DNA from: Hypericum androsaemum
Lineage: Eukaryota > Streptophyta > Magnoliopsida > Malpighiales > Hypericaceae
Assembly (NCBI GenBank): GCA_963995505.1
Contig: OZ023182.1
Location: forward strand, 14,488,619 to 14,552,618
DNA length: 64,000 nt
Direction of reading: 5' to 3'
The notes under the pieces were generated by a model. The model searched no databases. It was given only the letters and a program-made list of their open reading frames with translations, and was not told where the DNA came from. Each line of letters begins with the position of its first letter. The first letter of the stretch is position 1. This document shows positions 1-12,535 of the stretch, piece after piece. The translations under genes were made by a program, and so were the position numbers.

Positions 1-879
1 ATGATTTTTCTGAATTCAAACACGAGTCAAAAAAATTTCTTGTTGAAAGTAGATGGAGTTAATTTTTTTTTCTTGAAGATGGAGTTGATTTCGATGAGAG
101 ATGATGTGTGGTGATATGAAAAGACACATCGGAAAGATAAATTATGGGCATGGAAATAGAAAAGGTCATTAAACTTGGATGGACAGGCGTGTGGCTCTAG
201 GATTTGGGGCACATGATTGCATATTTATTTTATTAAAATTTTATGTAATATTAAAAAAAATATCTGATCTGATTGGCGATCCAACCGGTCGATTCAGAGA
301 TCGGAAGAAATTTACGATCACCATCCGGTTTATTTTTTAAAACTATGAGGTTAAAATAACTATGCGCATTATCATAAACTAAACGCAACTCTGTTTCATC
401 ATTATATGTGTCCTCTGAAAACAAATTAATCTAACGCAACCTCCCTTATCTCATTTGTTTTAGTTCTATTAGAAAATTAAAAATCACCTTCCGAAAGAAC
501 AAAAATGAATAAGCGGCCGGCTCTTCTACTCTAGTACAAGGTGTCATCACCTTTTTCTCCCACAGATAATGCATGTAATTTTCTTAGGACCAGGAACGAT
601 TGTTATGGTTTGGTAGCACGACATGCTTGTTATAAGAGATTATCATGACATTTGCATTCCATGTGTTATTATAGCAGATAATATCGCTCAGCTTGTAATA
701 TCTGTAGTTACATGTTCAATTATACCGAATGATTAAATATTTGTCGAGAAAATTTTATCGCTTTTTAAAATATTCCAAAAGATAGAAGCATGCCGATTGT
801 TTTTTCTGAAAGATAATTTTTGTTATACTTTGCTAGGATTTTAACCCAAAACTTCTTTAAATTTGTTAACCTATAGTAC
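1..879. other. intergenic, no gene recognised
   Basis: AT-rich sequence with scattered stops in all frames. A short motif around 275-300 (AACCGGTCGATTCAGAG) resembles fragments near 31120-31150, which suggests a dispersed repeat remnant. I see no splice-consistent coding sequence. Confidence 0.5.
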
Positions 880-1072
880 TGTTAGACTATATACCCATTG
901 ACAAACAGCCGATTGTGCTGGAGCTGGGCCAGAAGGAAATAAGAGAGTCGTGGGGTTGAATAGTATTAGACCAATGACTTAGTAGTGATATAAATAGAAG
1001 AATAATGAGTTGCGGTGACCAGTCCAGAACTTTACCAATTTTATAATTAGAAACAATAACAGTTTCTTACTC

Positions 1073-1108
<36 letters not shown>

Positions 1109-1151
1109 CCTTCTTCTCTGTTTCCCGCCATTGCTGAGCTCAAGTATTACA
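880..1151 (+). mobile_element. 5' LTR of a small LTR retrotransposon (272 bp)
   Basis: The segment starts with TGTTAG and ends with ATTACA, so it has the TG...CA termini of an LTR. It contains a TATA-like box (TGATATAAATAG, about 984-995) and a CT run in the expected U5 or leader part. The next bases, from 1153, read TTGTATCAGAGCT, one mismatch from the usual initiator-tRNA-Met primer binding site. No matching 3' LTR was seen nearby, so the element is probably truncated. Confidence 0.65.
1075..1106. repeat. CT microsatellite
   Basis: An uninterrupted CT dinucleotide run of about 32 bp inside the LTR at 880-1151, downstream of its TATA-like box. Confidence 0.95.
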
Positions 1152-1190
1152 GGTTGTATCAGAGCTAAAAATCCTCAGAGTTTATAGAGG

Positions 1191-1345
1191 ATGAATCGTT
1201 GGAGAAACATGGAAGAACAAATTCACCTTCTTCAGCAAAATGTGGCGCGGCGCCTCGAGGAAGAAGGTGAAAAATCAGGCGCGTCAATTCGAGGAGCTAA
1301 AGAAAGAAACAGTTGAGCTTCGGCAGGAGAAAGGAAAGTGAGTAT
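1191..1345 (+). pseudogene. gag N-terminus of the LTR element, frameshifted
   Basis: An ATG 25 bp after the primer binding site opens a frame of 41 codons (MNRWRNMEEQIHLLQQ...) ending at 1316. Near 1265 a second frame continues with the same charged, heptad-like character (QFEELKKETVELRQEKGK), so a frameshift probably splits one coiled-coil gag start. Position after the PBS and the Glu/Gln/Lys-rich helix fit a Ty3/gypsy-type gag leader. No capsid, protease or polymerase follows, so this is a remnant; the family assignment is inferred from position and composition only. Confidence 0.45.
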
Positions 1346-2783
1346 AACCGCAGATTTTAACTAACGCTTGCTCTGTCTGAAAAGTCAGCTAAAATGCAAG
1401 TTGATGGCATAACTCAGTTGAGGAAGAGAGCAAATGATATATGTGAGTTTCTAATTTTACGTTTCTAATAGGGGAATTTTGGGGGAAAAAAAACTTTTTA
1501 CTATCTTTTTTTTTGTGTAAAATCTTGTTACGATACTGTGATTTGATTTTTTTATATCAAGTATCTTGTGGTTTTGTTTTTATCTTGACAAGTGTTTTCC
1601 AAATTCACACTTTAAATACAATTTGTTACCAACTCTTTCGATAAACTCTTCTAAGAAAAAGAAAGACAAAATAATAACTACATGGTACTAGATCAATAAA
1701 ACGTGTAACCATAAATTACTTGTCTAACCAATTCATTTATTTATTAGTTATACTTGTTTACTTTTTCTTGGTTTTTAAAATAAAATATATACATTAAAAA
1801 AAACCCATACTAAAGTAATTTTTTACAGAAAAATGTTCAGGCATCCACGTCAACACCATATTGAAAAGAGAATGGCAATCCTAGCTGACAAAAACTAACA
1901 ATGGTTAAAGAAATTTTTGCCAAAATAGTTGTTTAAAAATACGTCAAACTATGAGGTTCTATAATGAAATTATTTTTGTACAGCAGTTTTATACAGGTGT
2001 CTAGTGCATTGTTCTAGCTGCCACTTTGCTAGACATTAACATGTTGTTTTTATCCTCTAAGTACTACTATTGTTACTGCAATTTTTGATTTGATTCATGT
2101 TGAATATGAGAAACTTAAAGTACCCAATCTTTTGATAATTTTATTTATTTTCTAATCATTGTTGATTTTCACTCTTGAGCCACCTGGATATACCTACTTA
2201 GACATAAATATGCATCACTACAAAACCTTGAAAGTTTCTGGAATGAGGTAAAAATAGAGTTCCAAACTAAAGTCAAGAAAATTAGGAGTGATCAAGGGTG
2301 AGAATTCTTGTTAACTTCTTTCTTTCAGATTCGGGGCATCCTACAAAAAACATCATCCTACAAAAAACGTCATGCATCTATACACAACAACAAAATGGAC
2401 AAAAGTTGAGGATGTGGTGGAAAGAAAATACCACCACATCCTCAATATAGCCCGAGCCATTCATTTCGAAGAAAATACTGAGTCTTCACTCTTTCTTTTC
2501 AATCTGGAACACCGTGACAATAGCACTCTACCGTAGTACCATCTCCCACATCTCTTTCTCTATCTCTTAATTAATAAGTAGATGCAATTTCGACAGATAA
2601 TTTTGTAACATTAATGCTCATCTAAAACATTTTTTGTCATAACATATTAATCAAACAAATTTATTTTAACAAAGGTAAAAAAATGTCATATCACTTATTG
2701 GTGACGAAATTGTCACTTATTATGACAATTATGAGGCAAGTACAAATAACCAAATTTATTGTAGTACTTGAATCTATAATTTC
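1346..2783. other. intergenic, nothing recognised
   Basis: AT-rich and dense in stops on both strands. It includes the likely 3' untranslated and downstream region of the monooxygenase gene on the minus strand. The tail of the LTR element may extend into it, but no domain was recognisable. Confidence 0.5.
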
Positions 2784-5277
2784 TTAGTCATTTTTATTGG
2801 ATTGACAACTGGATCTTTGATAAGTTGCTGAAGCAGGTTTAGGAAGTTCTCCACAATTGAAATTGATCGCACCGACAAATATCCTTCCAATGTACTGATG
2901 GAATACCATCCTCAACAGTTTCTGCAACCATTCCCTTTTTCCTGCACTAAAATAGTGCATCCATCCAACCAGATATGCATTGGCCACCATGAGGGCAACA
3001 CGCCACCTTCTCTCACGGACATACTCTCGTAGGATTCTATCCACATCGCTTGCTATGAGCTTGTTCCCATTCTCCAAGTAGGAATTTCCCATGTGCCTTC
3101 CGAGTACCACTGCATCCTCTAAGGCACAACCTCCACCTTGCGCCATGTCGGGTGTCATTGGGTGCATGGAATCTCCTGCCACTGTGACTCCACCTTTGCT
3201 AAGGTTCCCAAACGCTACAGCCCATGGGTACCGGAACTTGTTGGGGGCCCATGACAGGGAAGATGGATCTGCATGCTCCACCACCTCCTTGTAAACTGAT
3301 GGGAAGTTTAATGTGTATTGTTCCAAGACTTTCTTCTTGATTTTCTCGGGATCTGTTATCATTTTACCGCCTGAAACGGGGAAATTGTGAATTTTTTGTT
3401 ATGTTGATAATTTTGTTGGGGAGTTTCTATTTTATGTTAGGTGTAAATCGAATTTATTCATTTAACAGTCAGAAGAGATAAAATAAAATATACTGGGAAA
3501 TTGTCACATAATCTATGATACGAACATCTGGTTCTTCTTTCAGATGTGTTACCAGAATGCAGAAAGTACGCTACCAAATACAAAGAGTCCGAGACTCACA
3601 CAATGACACAAGAGGAAAAGAAAATTATTGTTCTCTCTCTCTCTCTCTCTCTCTCACTTCAAGAAACCAATTATCCCTTACCTCCAAATTATTCTTTGGT
3701 TGTGTTGTTTATGTGATATTTAGTTGGCTATGATCAATTATATAAACCATCACGTTTTGTTAAACGGAAACTAATAACAAGTTGCAACGAGTGATAAAAT
3801 ATATATTTTTCTTTATCCTCTAACGTACGTTTAGATATGAGTCGTGCGAATAACAATGGACCAAGAATCATCCCAACTTTTTTTTTATTTAGTTACCTTC
3901 TGGAGAAGATGAGACGTCTAAGAACCAATACAACTCTTTTTGACTAACCCAGCAAAGAGCAGCTCTTGTGCTCTTGTCAATATACCGACGAACTTCATGG
4001 TCCAGCACATGACCTTCCGGATAGGAAGTCAACCCACGGATCCCGTCTCGGCCTGAATGGACCGGAGCTGATAGACCCAACCAATTTGCCACTACCGAGT
4101 TCACGCCTTCGCAGCCAACTAGCACCTATCGTTTTCCAATCCGAAAAGAATCACCATAAAATCATACACAAGTATAGATCAGTATGCGTTTTTAAATACC
4201 GAGAGAAGATCGAAATAGATTCATGTTGATTTCGTTGTACGTTACCTTTGATTTGATGATGGCTCCATCCTCCAAGCATGTGGTAACGACATGGCCGCCA
4301 CCTTCGAGTTCAACTTGAGCGATGGAAGCGAGCTTCGACGAGAACCGGATCCACTCAGCTGGCAATTCTTCAGCCAACGCTTCAAGTAGCGCCCAACGGG
4401 GCACTATCCGAAGCGCCAAATCGTCGGCGGTACTAATATTAACAGCAAATAAATATAATTCTGAGATAATTTTTTGCACCAAAAATAAAATGGGAAACTA
4501 TCAATTCATATTTAATTGAGAAGCTCACCTGCTGGATCCATCGAAAGATACATTTTTCACTTCTCCACTGCCAAGATCGTTAATTTGAGACCTAGAAAAT
4601 GAAAAAAAAAGAAAGAGAAGAAACTATCAGCGGCTTGTTTAGAATTAACTTACTAAAGTAATTTTCATGAAACCAAAAACGAATGTTTGGATTATGTATT
4701 TTATATTCTTCATTAGAAAACATGTGATTTTAGAAGTACTAGAACGCTGATATTGGTCAAAATATTTGTACATAATACTTTCTTCATCTTATGCAAATTC
4801 AACCATTTATATCAAGGGCGGGTTAGAGGGTAGAGACGTGAGAAGTAGGGTCCAAACAGGAGCAATTCAATGATGACCACGACGTAATAAGTGGTACTAT
4901 ATTGATAAACAATAACTAATAATAATGAAGTGAAAATAAACATGCTAGTCAATATATAAAATTTCAACTGTTGTGGTGACCATACACAAATTTTCCCCAA
5001 ACCATCGAAATATTCTACTCAGCTACAAAAAGAAGTGCCAGAGAAGAACGTACTTTTGGATAGCATCATAAACCGAAGTAAGCTTGGAGGAAACACCAAG
5101 AGCATTAAGAGCACGCCAACCATTGGCAGAGAGACCGAAGGCAGAACCAGTCGTCCTAAATTCTTGAGCTCTTTCCAACACCAAACTTCGGATACCAACT
5201 CGCTTCAAGGCCACCGCCGTCGCCAACCCCGCTACACCTGCTCCTACAATCACCACTTCCTCGTTCCAAATTTCCAT
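2784..5277 (-). CDS. FAD-dependent monooxygenase, five exons
   Basis: Exons on the minus strand: 5277-5054, 4591-4529, 4432-4246, 4125-3897, 3370-2784. All junctions are GT-AG, phases agree, and the sum of 1290 nt gives a 429-residue protein with no internal stop. The N-terminus holds the dinucleotide-binding GxGxxG motif (VVIVGAGVAGLATAVALKR), followed by an acidic-ended beta strand (VLER). The middle has GCEGVNSVVANWLGL, the position of the DG motif. The C-terminal exon has the ribose-binding motif VTVAGDSMHPMTPDMAQGGG followed by ALEDAVVLGR. Motif order and length match the plant monooxygenase 1/2 (MO1, CTF2-like) group of flavin hydroxylases related to salicylate hydroxylase and zeaxanthin epoxidase. 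Substrate is unknown. There is no obvious N-terminal targeting peptide, so I infer a soluble protein. Intron 4 carries a CT microsatellite. It is one of two intact-looking host-type genes here. Confidence 0.9.
3632..3655. repeat. CT microsatellite in intron 4 of the monooxygenase
   Basis: A CT dinucleotide run of about 24 bp lying inside the last intron (3896-3371) of the minus-strand monooxygenase gene. Confidence 0.95.
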
Positions 5278-5380
5278 CTCTGCCTCTCTCCTTCTGTGTG
5301 TATATATTTATATCTCCTGCCTTGTGTCTTGTAATATCAAGATTGTGTTTGGAGCTGTGTGTTGTCTTATTGGAGGACAA

Positions 5381-5390
5381 GCTTATATAG
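5381..5390 (-). promoter_or_regulatory. TATA box of the monooxygenase gene
   Basis: The minus strand reads CTATATAAGC about 104 bp upstream of the ATG at 5277. Position and sequence suit a plant core promoter with a 5' UTR of roughly 70-80 bp. No other promoter element was assigned. Confidence 0.6.
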
Positions 5391-6299
5391 TACATATGTA
5401 ATGCACATACGAAGAGCCAATCTTGACCCGAAATTCCCCGAGAATAGTCGCATATGCTAGTTTTTCGTATGGAATAGGGATAGCAATTGATTTGATAGGA
5501 GAAAGTCATACAATTCAAACTTAAACTAAAAATTTAGAGATAAGACTATACCCTCCTCTACATCATTTGGTAAAACTTATTTAAAAAAATCATTTGGTAA
5601 AGATCTAGCCAAAAACCTCAGTATACTAAATGTTAAATCCAAAATCATGTCCAAATTTACGGACTCAAGAGCTTACAAAACAATTTTATTGTTGCAGCGT
5701 AAATCATGTAAAAATATACTAAAATATTAATGTTTATTTTTAAGACCAGAACTGAACAGTCTCATCTTTTGTAGTAACGATTTAAAAAAAATCCAGCTTT
5801 ATTAAAACTAAAGAAAAAATAAAAGAAAAATTGCATCAAATCCCAACCCATATAAGATTCCTTAACTAGCCAACACACGGTAGTTGCTGATATCTAAAAG
5901 TTACTAGTTAACCTCATTTGTGACCCGCTTGCTAACCCCATTTTTACGAGATATTATTCGCTTTGATGTCTGCTTGACTGGATGCTTGGGCAATACCATA
6001 GACTGCTCATCCTCCGCTAGGTCCCCCTCTTCTAATCCAGAAACAACGATATTGCTCGAATAACATTCTCAGCGACGGAGTCCATAATTTCAAACATATT
6101 GGTATCTAAACTCCTAAAAAAGTTGACACCATAGTAAGTAGCACTTGGATGACTAAACAAACCAGAAAGAATATCACTACCAATAGCAACTATTGACATT
6201 GCTCTCACCTCTTCCTGAAGCACATCAGTAACCACTTCTGGCACCACCAGCCCCACTTGCCTTGTAACCACCGCACAACCTGGAGTACTGCCAACCCCC
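5391..6299. other. intergenic; possible LINE tail at the right end
   Basis: No host gene recognised. The right-hand part (about 5900-6300) has minus-strand open stretches that may belong to the variable C-terminal part of the LINE ORF1 further right, but I see no diagnostic motif. Confidence 0.4.
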
Positions 6300-7240
6300 T
6301 CAGCCTTCCGATAAGGCATCAAACTTAAGTCCTATATGTGCTCCTCTTCGAAGATTGATCCCGGTTGAGCAGTCTCTACCCTCCCGTATTATATAGCACG
6401 AGAGTCCTCCACTTTCATCTCTGTCAGTCCGTCGTCACCATGCTCAACCATTTGATGCCCCTAAAATCTGCTCACCACGTCCTTTGAAACTATGCACTCC
6501 AATCCACTCTCACCCTTATCAGTTGACACTCATGCCTCCTTATATGTCGGTAGTAGATCCTCCAATTGGCCACTCCCAGCCTGACCCTCATCTTGCTCCA
6601 AGTCACTAGATGACACTAGCTGAAGTTCCAGACCCTGACATAGGGCAGTCCCTACTTTGTCATCCCCCTCCTCACCCAATAGCTCAAATGTGTTTGATGT
6701 TTCAATCGCCAACAACTCCTTGGAGAACCCACCCCCCCCCCCCCCCCCCCTAATGTCCCCCACTACCTACTCGAAGCCCTAGAAGTCTCACCCTTAGTAA
6801 CAACCTATTTTTCCTTACCCTGCAAAATAGAATTCCATCGTAAATTATCTTGCCTTGCCCCCTGCACCATGGGGTGAGGCCAATGGCACTCAACAAAAAG
6901 TGTCCAATAATCTTGCAGATTGAACATAACTCCGATAACTGTTCATATGATACTCCTACCCAAATCAACTTCTACCAATACCCAAATTGAATGACCATAG
7001 CTTATACTAAAAGTGTCAAAATCAATCCAGATTAGATCACCAACTACTTTTGCTAATACCAAAATGATCGCTGAGTGCATATATTCTGGGCTTAACCCAG
7101 TCAATCTCACCCACGCCTTTGCCGCTGCAAAGACATTCAGACTAGAAAAAAAATCTGGCCCAAGGCTGTAAGAAAAGCATGCCTGGGCTTAGTCTTCAGG
7201 CTAAATTCTGCCAGATGTGGGTGCGGTCTTCCGCATACAA
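6300..7240 (-). pseudogene. LINE (L1-type) ORF1 remnant
   Basis: Translation of the minus strand between about 7120 and 6930 gives WVRLTGLSPEYMHSAII, then LAKVVGDLIWIDFDTFS, then after a frameshift YEQLSELCSICKIIGH. This order (DUF4283-like RNA-binding region, then a CCHC-type knuckle start CxxC...GH) is typical of ORF1 of plant non-LTR retrotransposons. A low-complexity acidic and Gly-rich region follows (6763-6530). Frameshifts and stops separate the pieces, and no endonuclease or reverse transcriptase is visible downstream, so it is a 5' fragment of a dead element. Confidence 0.6.
6732..6750. repeat. poly-C tract of 19 bases
   Basis: A run of 19 C on the plus strand, encoding a Gly run in one minus-strand frame of the LINE ORF1 remnant. 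Such homopolymers are prone to slippage and to sequencing-length errors. Confidence 0.9.
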
Positions 7241-7439
7241 AAAATAAAAGGAAAAGAAACCATGCCCGAGAGATAACATACACTGTGGCGCTGCAGTTTG
7301 CCAACGCTTCAGTAAGCGACCCACAGTTGACAGAGAGGGCTTGGTACAGTTCCTTTCTTGACAACATTCATTATATTAATCTTCTCAATATTCATATTAA
7401 GCGTTACCATGTATAATGGGCTACGAAGTGTTAACAACT

Positions 7440-9830
7440 CTCATTCATTGGGAATCTTATCAATGTTATGAATGTTATCAAGAAGGCTAATGAGAAGATT
7501 AATGTTGCTTATTCTCACGAGTCATTACATTTATGACATGGTAGGTAGACTAGGTCATGTGACTTATAAGTATTTACAAAGACTAATGTCACTTAACCTA
7601 CTACCAAAGTATTATATCACAGACATAAGTGTGAGACATGTGTTGAGGCAAATACGCTAAAACATCTTCCCACTTGATTGATCGAAGTACATAACTATTA
7701 TATTTAATCCATACTGATGTATATGATTTAAAATATGTAAAAACATGAGTAGTTAAAATTATTTTATAATTTTTATCAATGATTGTACAATATATTGATG
7801 TCTACATTCACTATAAGAATGATGTCGACAACCAATTTGGTAAGAAGATCAAGGATCTTCGAAGTGACTAAGGTGGTGAATATGAGTCACCATTTTCATA
7901 AATATGTGTCGATATTGGAATCATTCATGAAACCATGATACCTTATTCTTCTTAGAAAAATAAAATTGTTGAAAGAAAAAATAGGATGCTTAAGAAAATG
8001 ATGAAACATGATGCTTATTATTTTTGAAATACCAAGGAACTTGTGGGGTGGGGGTGGAGAAGGTGTGTGTTCGGCCAATTATGTACTCAATAGAGTACTG
8101 CACACAAAAAAATACCTTATGAATTATAGAAATATCATACACCTAGCTAGAAATTTCTAATGGTATTGCTAAAAGGATAAAGATATGACCAAAGATGATG
8201 GATTGTGTGTTTATCAATTGTGCACAAGATAGTCCTACTTACAATTTTTAGTGCACAAGTTAAATAATTTTGATGTGCACATAGACATAGTTATTGAAGC
8301 TATTGATGTTTCATTCTTCAAGGAAATATTTTCTCACAAAACTCAAACATAGGTTGACAATCAAGTTGATCAAAGTAAGAGCAATGTGGGGGTAGATGAA
8401 CCTCAAGACTTGAAGAACCTAGAAGTGGAAAAATTGCAAGAAAATAAAAATCATTTGGATCAAATTTCCTAGCTTATTTATTAGAAAATGATCCAGTAAG
8501 CTCCCATGAAGCAATGTCATCTTCAAACTCTGCTCTTTGAAAAGAAGCGGTGAATAGTGAGATAGAGTCTATCTTACATAATCATACTTGAAAAGTACTG
8601 TATCTACTTACAGGTTGCAAATCACTAGGCCACAAGTGGATCTTTCAAGAAGAAGATGAAGCCAAATAGTACTTTGGATAAGTGCAAGGCTTGAATGTAG
8701 TTAAAGTCTACAAGTCAAACTGAGGGTATTGATTATTTTGACATGTGTACTCATGTTTGTCGAAAAAAATCTATTAGAATAGTCATAGCCTTTGTTGCTT
8801 TGTTTAATCTAGAGATCTCTATCAATTGGACATAAAAATAACATTCCTAAATGGAGATTTGAGAGAGAAATTTTATATGGAACAATCTAAAGAATTTGTG
8901 GTTTTAGGTAAAGAAAATAAGGTGTGCAAACTTGTAAAATCTTTGTATGGATTAAAATAAGCACCTAAATAATGACACAAAAAATTAGATAGTGTAATGC
9001 TAGCAAACATGATTTAGATAAACTAATATTTTAATATGTCTACAAGAAAGGAGAGGATAAAGACTTCTGATAGTATGCATTTACGTATATGACATGTTGA
9101 TTATTTGCAAAAATAATAAAATAAAAATTACCAAGAGAATGTTGTCAAATTTTTTGACATGAGAGGCATGGGACAAGCTGGCGTAATACTCAGGATAAAA
9201 ATTACCAAGACTTCAGAAGGTAACATGCTTTCTTAAAGTCACTATGCTAAAAAGATACTCGGCAAAATTTGATAAGGTTAACAATGCCATTTGACAAGCT
9301 GGCGTAATACTTATGATGAAAATAACTATGCAAAAATTACTATATTCTTGAAAGGTATTCAGACATGAACTAGATATCAGACTCCAAGAATGCAAAATTC
9401 ACGAGCAGATATATATTTACAATTAGAGAAAAATCGATCTCGTGGAGATCATGCAAAAAAATTGCATCGCTAGATAACTTATATAATCAGAATTCATAGC
9501 GTTAGCTCTAGTAGCTGAAGAGGAAGATTGGCTCTCAAGTTTTTTGGAAGATATTCTGGTGTGATCGAGACTAGTGCTTAACATTAGCGTACACTGTGAT
9601 GGTCAATTAGCTATTGAAAGAGCACAAAATAATATGTATAATATAAAGTCTAGACACATACATAGTAGACAAAAATTCGTGAGAACCTTGGTGAAAACGG
9701 GCGTCATATCTTTAGACTTTAGAGAAAAATATCCTTGATCCATTAACTAAAGGTCTCATGAGAGACCAAATAGAGGTATCATCGAGGAGAATGAGATTAA
9801 ATTCCACAAAATGACCTAAATCGATGATAG
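7440..9830 (+). pseudogene. decayed Ty1/copia gag-pol (Tork-like)
   Basis: Plus-strand fragments run in copia order. At about 7535: GHVTYKYLQRLMSLNLLPK, the GAG-pre-integrase region. At about 7930: the integrase end, IVERKNRMLKKMM after a serine-rich loop. At about 8635-8990: reverse transcriptase pieces KWIFKKKMKPNSTLDKCKAR, QLDIKITFLNGDLREKFYME and VCKLVKSLYGLKQAPK. At about 9480-9780: RNase H remains with LKEHK and the SRHIHSRQKFVR-like tail. Stops and frameshifts are numerous. Downstream at about 10420 the GTGGGAGAT stretch just before TGTTGGAGAATTG looks like a polypurine tract and LTR start. The lineage (Tork/TAR group) is inferred from these motifs. Confidence 0.75.
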
Positions 9831-10433
9831 CAATACAAATAGAATTGTAAACCCCAATTTGGAGGTCCAATAGGACAACGAAACTGTGGGGGAGGGTCGA
9901 ACAAAGTACTCAAGAAATTACGTTTCATACATATTCCTATGATGAAGAGTGATAGATATGTCCATGGAAAAGTTAACCTATAAGCTTTTAATAAATTTAT
10001 ACTTTGAGTATATATAAGTGAGACATGGCAGGATACTCCTTATAAGAGATCACATGTATCGAATTTGAAGGGGCCGCTTTTATAAGATGAGTTAAAGGCT
10101 AAATCTCTAAAGCATCGATGAAGTTTCCAAAGCAATCTAAAGCCAAAAATTAGAAAAGGAAAGAACTGAGCAATGATTTATGAAGGAGTTTTGTGAGTGC
10201 CTTTGTCTTGATATACATAAAATGCCGAATAGTTGAAAGCATCAAATAAATACTTTGGCAAGTATATCTGAAGGTATTTTATTAAGAAAGTATATCCAAA
10301 GGTATTTTATTAAGGAAGGTTCAAGTTTAACAATCACCTTTCCAAATGCAATGAATTCTCTAGAACTCTAAAGTTGCATATAGTATTGATATGCTCATAT
10401 CATACAAAGCAATTGGCATTCATGTGGGAGATT
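9831..10433 (+). other. 3' non-coding part of the copia element
   Basis: Non-coding stretch between the last recognisable copia RNase H codons and the putative LTR start at 10434. It contains a purine-rich GTGGGGGAGG at about 9890, and ends in GTGGGAGAT, a polypurine-tract candidate directly before TGTTGG. Confidence 0.4.
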
Positions 10434-12535
10434 GTTGGAGAATTGATTTTAAACTGAAAAAGAAATTAGCCCAATACAAAATGAGTTTATTGAGTTTTAG
10501 GTCCAAGAGTTTAATTAGAGAGAGAAGTCTAATCAAATACAATCACTAAGTTATTAAATGGACAACTTTGAGCTAATTAAAATTTGTGAAGAAGGGAGAA
10601 GTTTCTCACATTGTTCATCCGATCTGGCTCGGCATGCATGCACCTGACTTGCCTCGCCCTATGCCGGACCTTTCCGGCTGGGGCACTGATTCTGGTGCGA
10701 GTGCAGGCCTTGACCGCAGATTGAAGATTGCGGGATTGTAAGTTTGTAGAAATTGTTCTAAGTTCCAGGGCCTATCTTTTTTAACCCATACTAGACATGG
10801 TGCTTTAGTTGTGGCCTGATACTAGTTCGGCTTGAGCTTGAACAAAGTTCATGTCATCCTCACTCCCAAAATCTTCTTCTTCCTCCTTCAGCAGTTGACA
10901 TTTAAATTTAAATTTTGAATTTAAACTCGTGCTAGTAAATATGACTTACAACCAATTGAATATGTGATAATGACTCTAGTAACAGCTTATTTGCTGACCT
11001 AGTTAATTAGTGAGTTATTGGCCATAGTAAATCTAGATTCGCTGGAAAATGGAAAAGTTTTGCGAAAGCGGATGTTCTGCGCAACTTGCAATAAAGTTGA
11101 AGTAGAGTTGTCGGAATTAAGACAGTCCACTAGAAACATAGTTACGAATTAGCTTAGGACTTAATTAAGAATATATGATGGTCTGAATTTTCTTGAGAAA
11201 CTAACTAATGCTTTCGATATTAATAAGTCTAAATTCCCCTTAATTAAACTTCGATGGACTAACTAATGCTCTCACTACTAGTTATTATCTTAATCCAACG
11301 AATTACCAAATATAATAATCACCAAATGGACTACTAAATAATAATTACAATCCCTCATCAATTTACCTTAACCCACTTGACGATTAGGTAATTCTAATCC
11401 TAATCTAGCCGATCAATCTAGAATATCCATTAAGTTCATTGCGTAGTTCACATACCTAAACATATGTTATTCATAAGCTAATGTCTAATTATGAGTCATT
11501 AGGACACCTCACCGTAACTCCATGGACTCGGGATGGAGTCGGGATGACTAAGACTTGTAGAAATGTGAAGAAAATTCTAGAAATGTGAAGAAAATTAATA
11601 GGACACTCTCTCTCCCAAGACTTGTGCATGGAGTCGGGATGACTAAGACTTGTACATACATTAAATAAAATATGCATGGAGTCGGATGACTAATCAATGG
11701 CTATTATTTAAGTCGTCCCTAGGACTTCACTTGGTTCAACAATATCGATATTTTAAGGCGTCGGTCTAATTGTCTCCAAGTTTGTATTATCCACTCATTT
11801 TATCATTCGACCGCGTATTGGTGGTCCTTTCCTTGGGGCAGTTAAGTCTTACTGTGCTATTCGTGACTTTCTATTCTAGAAATGTGAAGAAAATTAATTG
11901 GACAAACACTCTCCTAAGACTTGTACAGACAAATAAGACTTTAAATTAATCACATTTTCCTTTTTACATCTAATAATATTTTTTACATTTATTTTAATGT
12001 GATGGTATTTTCAACTTCATTGGTTTGATGGTTTCTCATTTCTAGATAACTGTTATACTTTTTCATAAGGGATTCTATGCTACGTTATTAAACTTTTGAT
12101 ATGATACAGTTTTTGGATATTTTGAATTATGATAATTATAATACTCATATATGAATATAACGACGATGGCATGTTACATTCATAATGTACATTAATATGA
12201 TTAGTAATTAGAACCGTTTTTCATGTATGCTTTCAGAAAGAAAATAAAGAAATTGTGTATATATAATATTGTGTATATAAAAAAAAATGTATTATAAAAT
12301 ATTTTATTTTATTGGTCGTACTTTTTATTCAAATTATTCAACCATACTACGCATTATGTATTTTTTTCATCAGATTTCAATTGATCTTGAGAACTTATCT
12401 TGACAGTAATATGTAAGCTATGAAGTATTTGACCTTTCAAAAACCAAATATGTAAGCTATGAGATTTGCTGAAAAATGGAAAAGTTTTGAGAAAACAGAT
12501 GTTTTGCGCAACTTGCAAAAAGTTGAAGTATGATC
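10434..12535. repeat. left copy of a ~2 kb direct repeat (LTR-like start)
   Basis: Begins TGTTGGAGAATTG after a polypurine-like tract and runs to about 12535. Most of it recurs in the same orientation at 23476-25535: the leading 540 bp, the segment with GCGTATTGGTGGTCC, and the final 700 bp all align by eye with few changes. The left copy carries an extra internal fragment: the terminal motif (GGAAAAGTTTTGCGAAAGCG) occurs at about 11050 as well as near 12480. The pair flanks the two Sirevirus elements. It may be the LTR pair of an older element or a segmental repeat; the inner end was not resolved to TG/CA. Confidence 0.6.
11489..11720. repeat. local tandem duplication inside the left repeat
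   Basis: The motif GGAGTCGGGATGACTAAGAC and the motif CTAGAAATGTGAAGAAAATT each occur two or more times within about 230 bp. The matching place in the right repeat (24475-24960) shows a longer tandem duplication of the same sequence. Confidence 0.65.
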
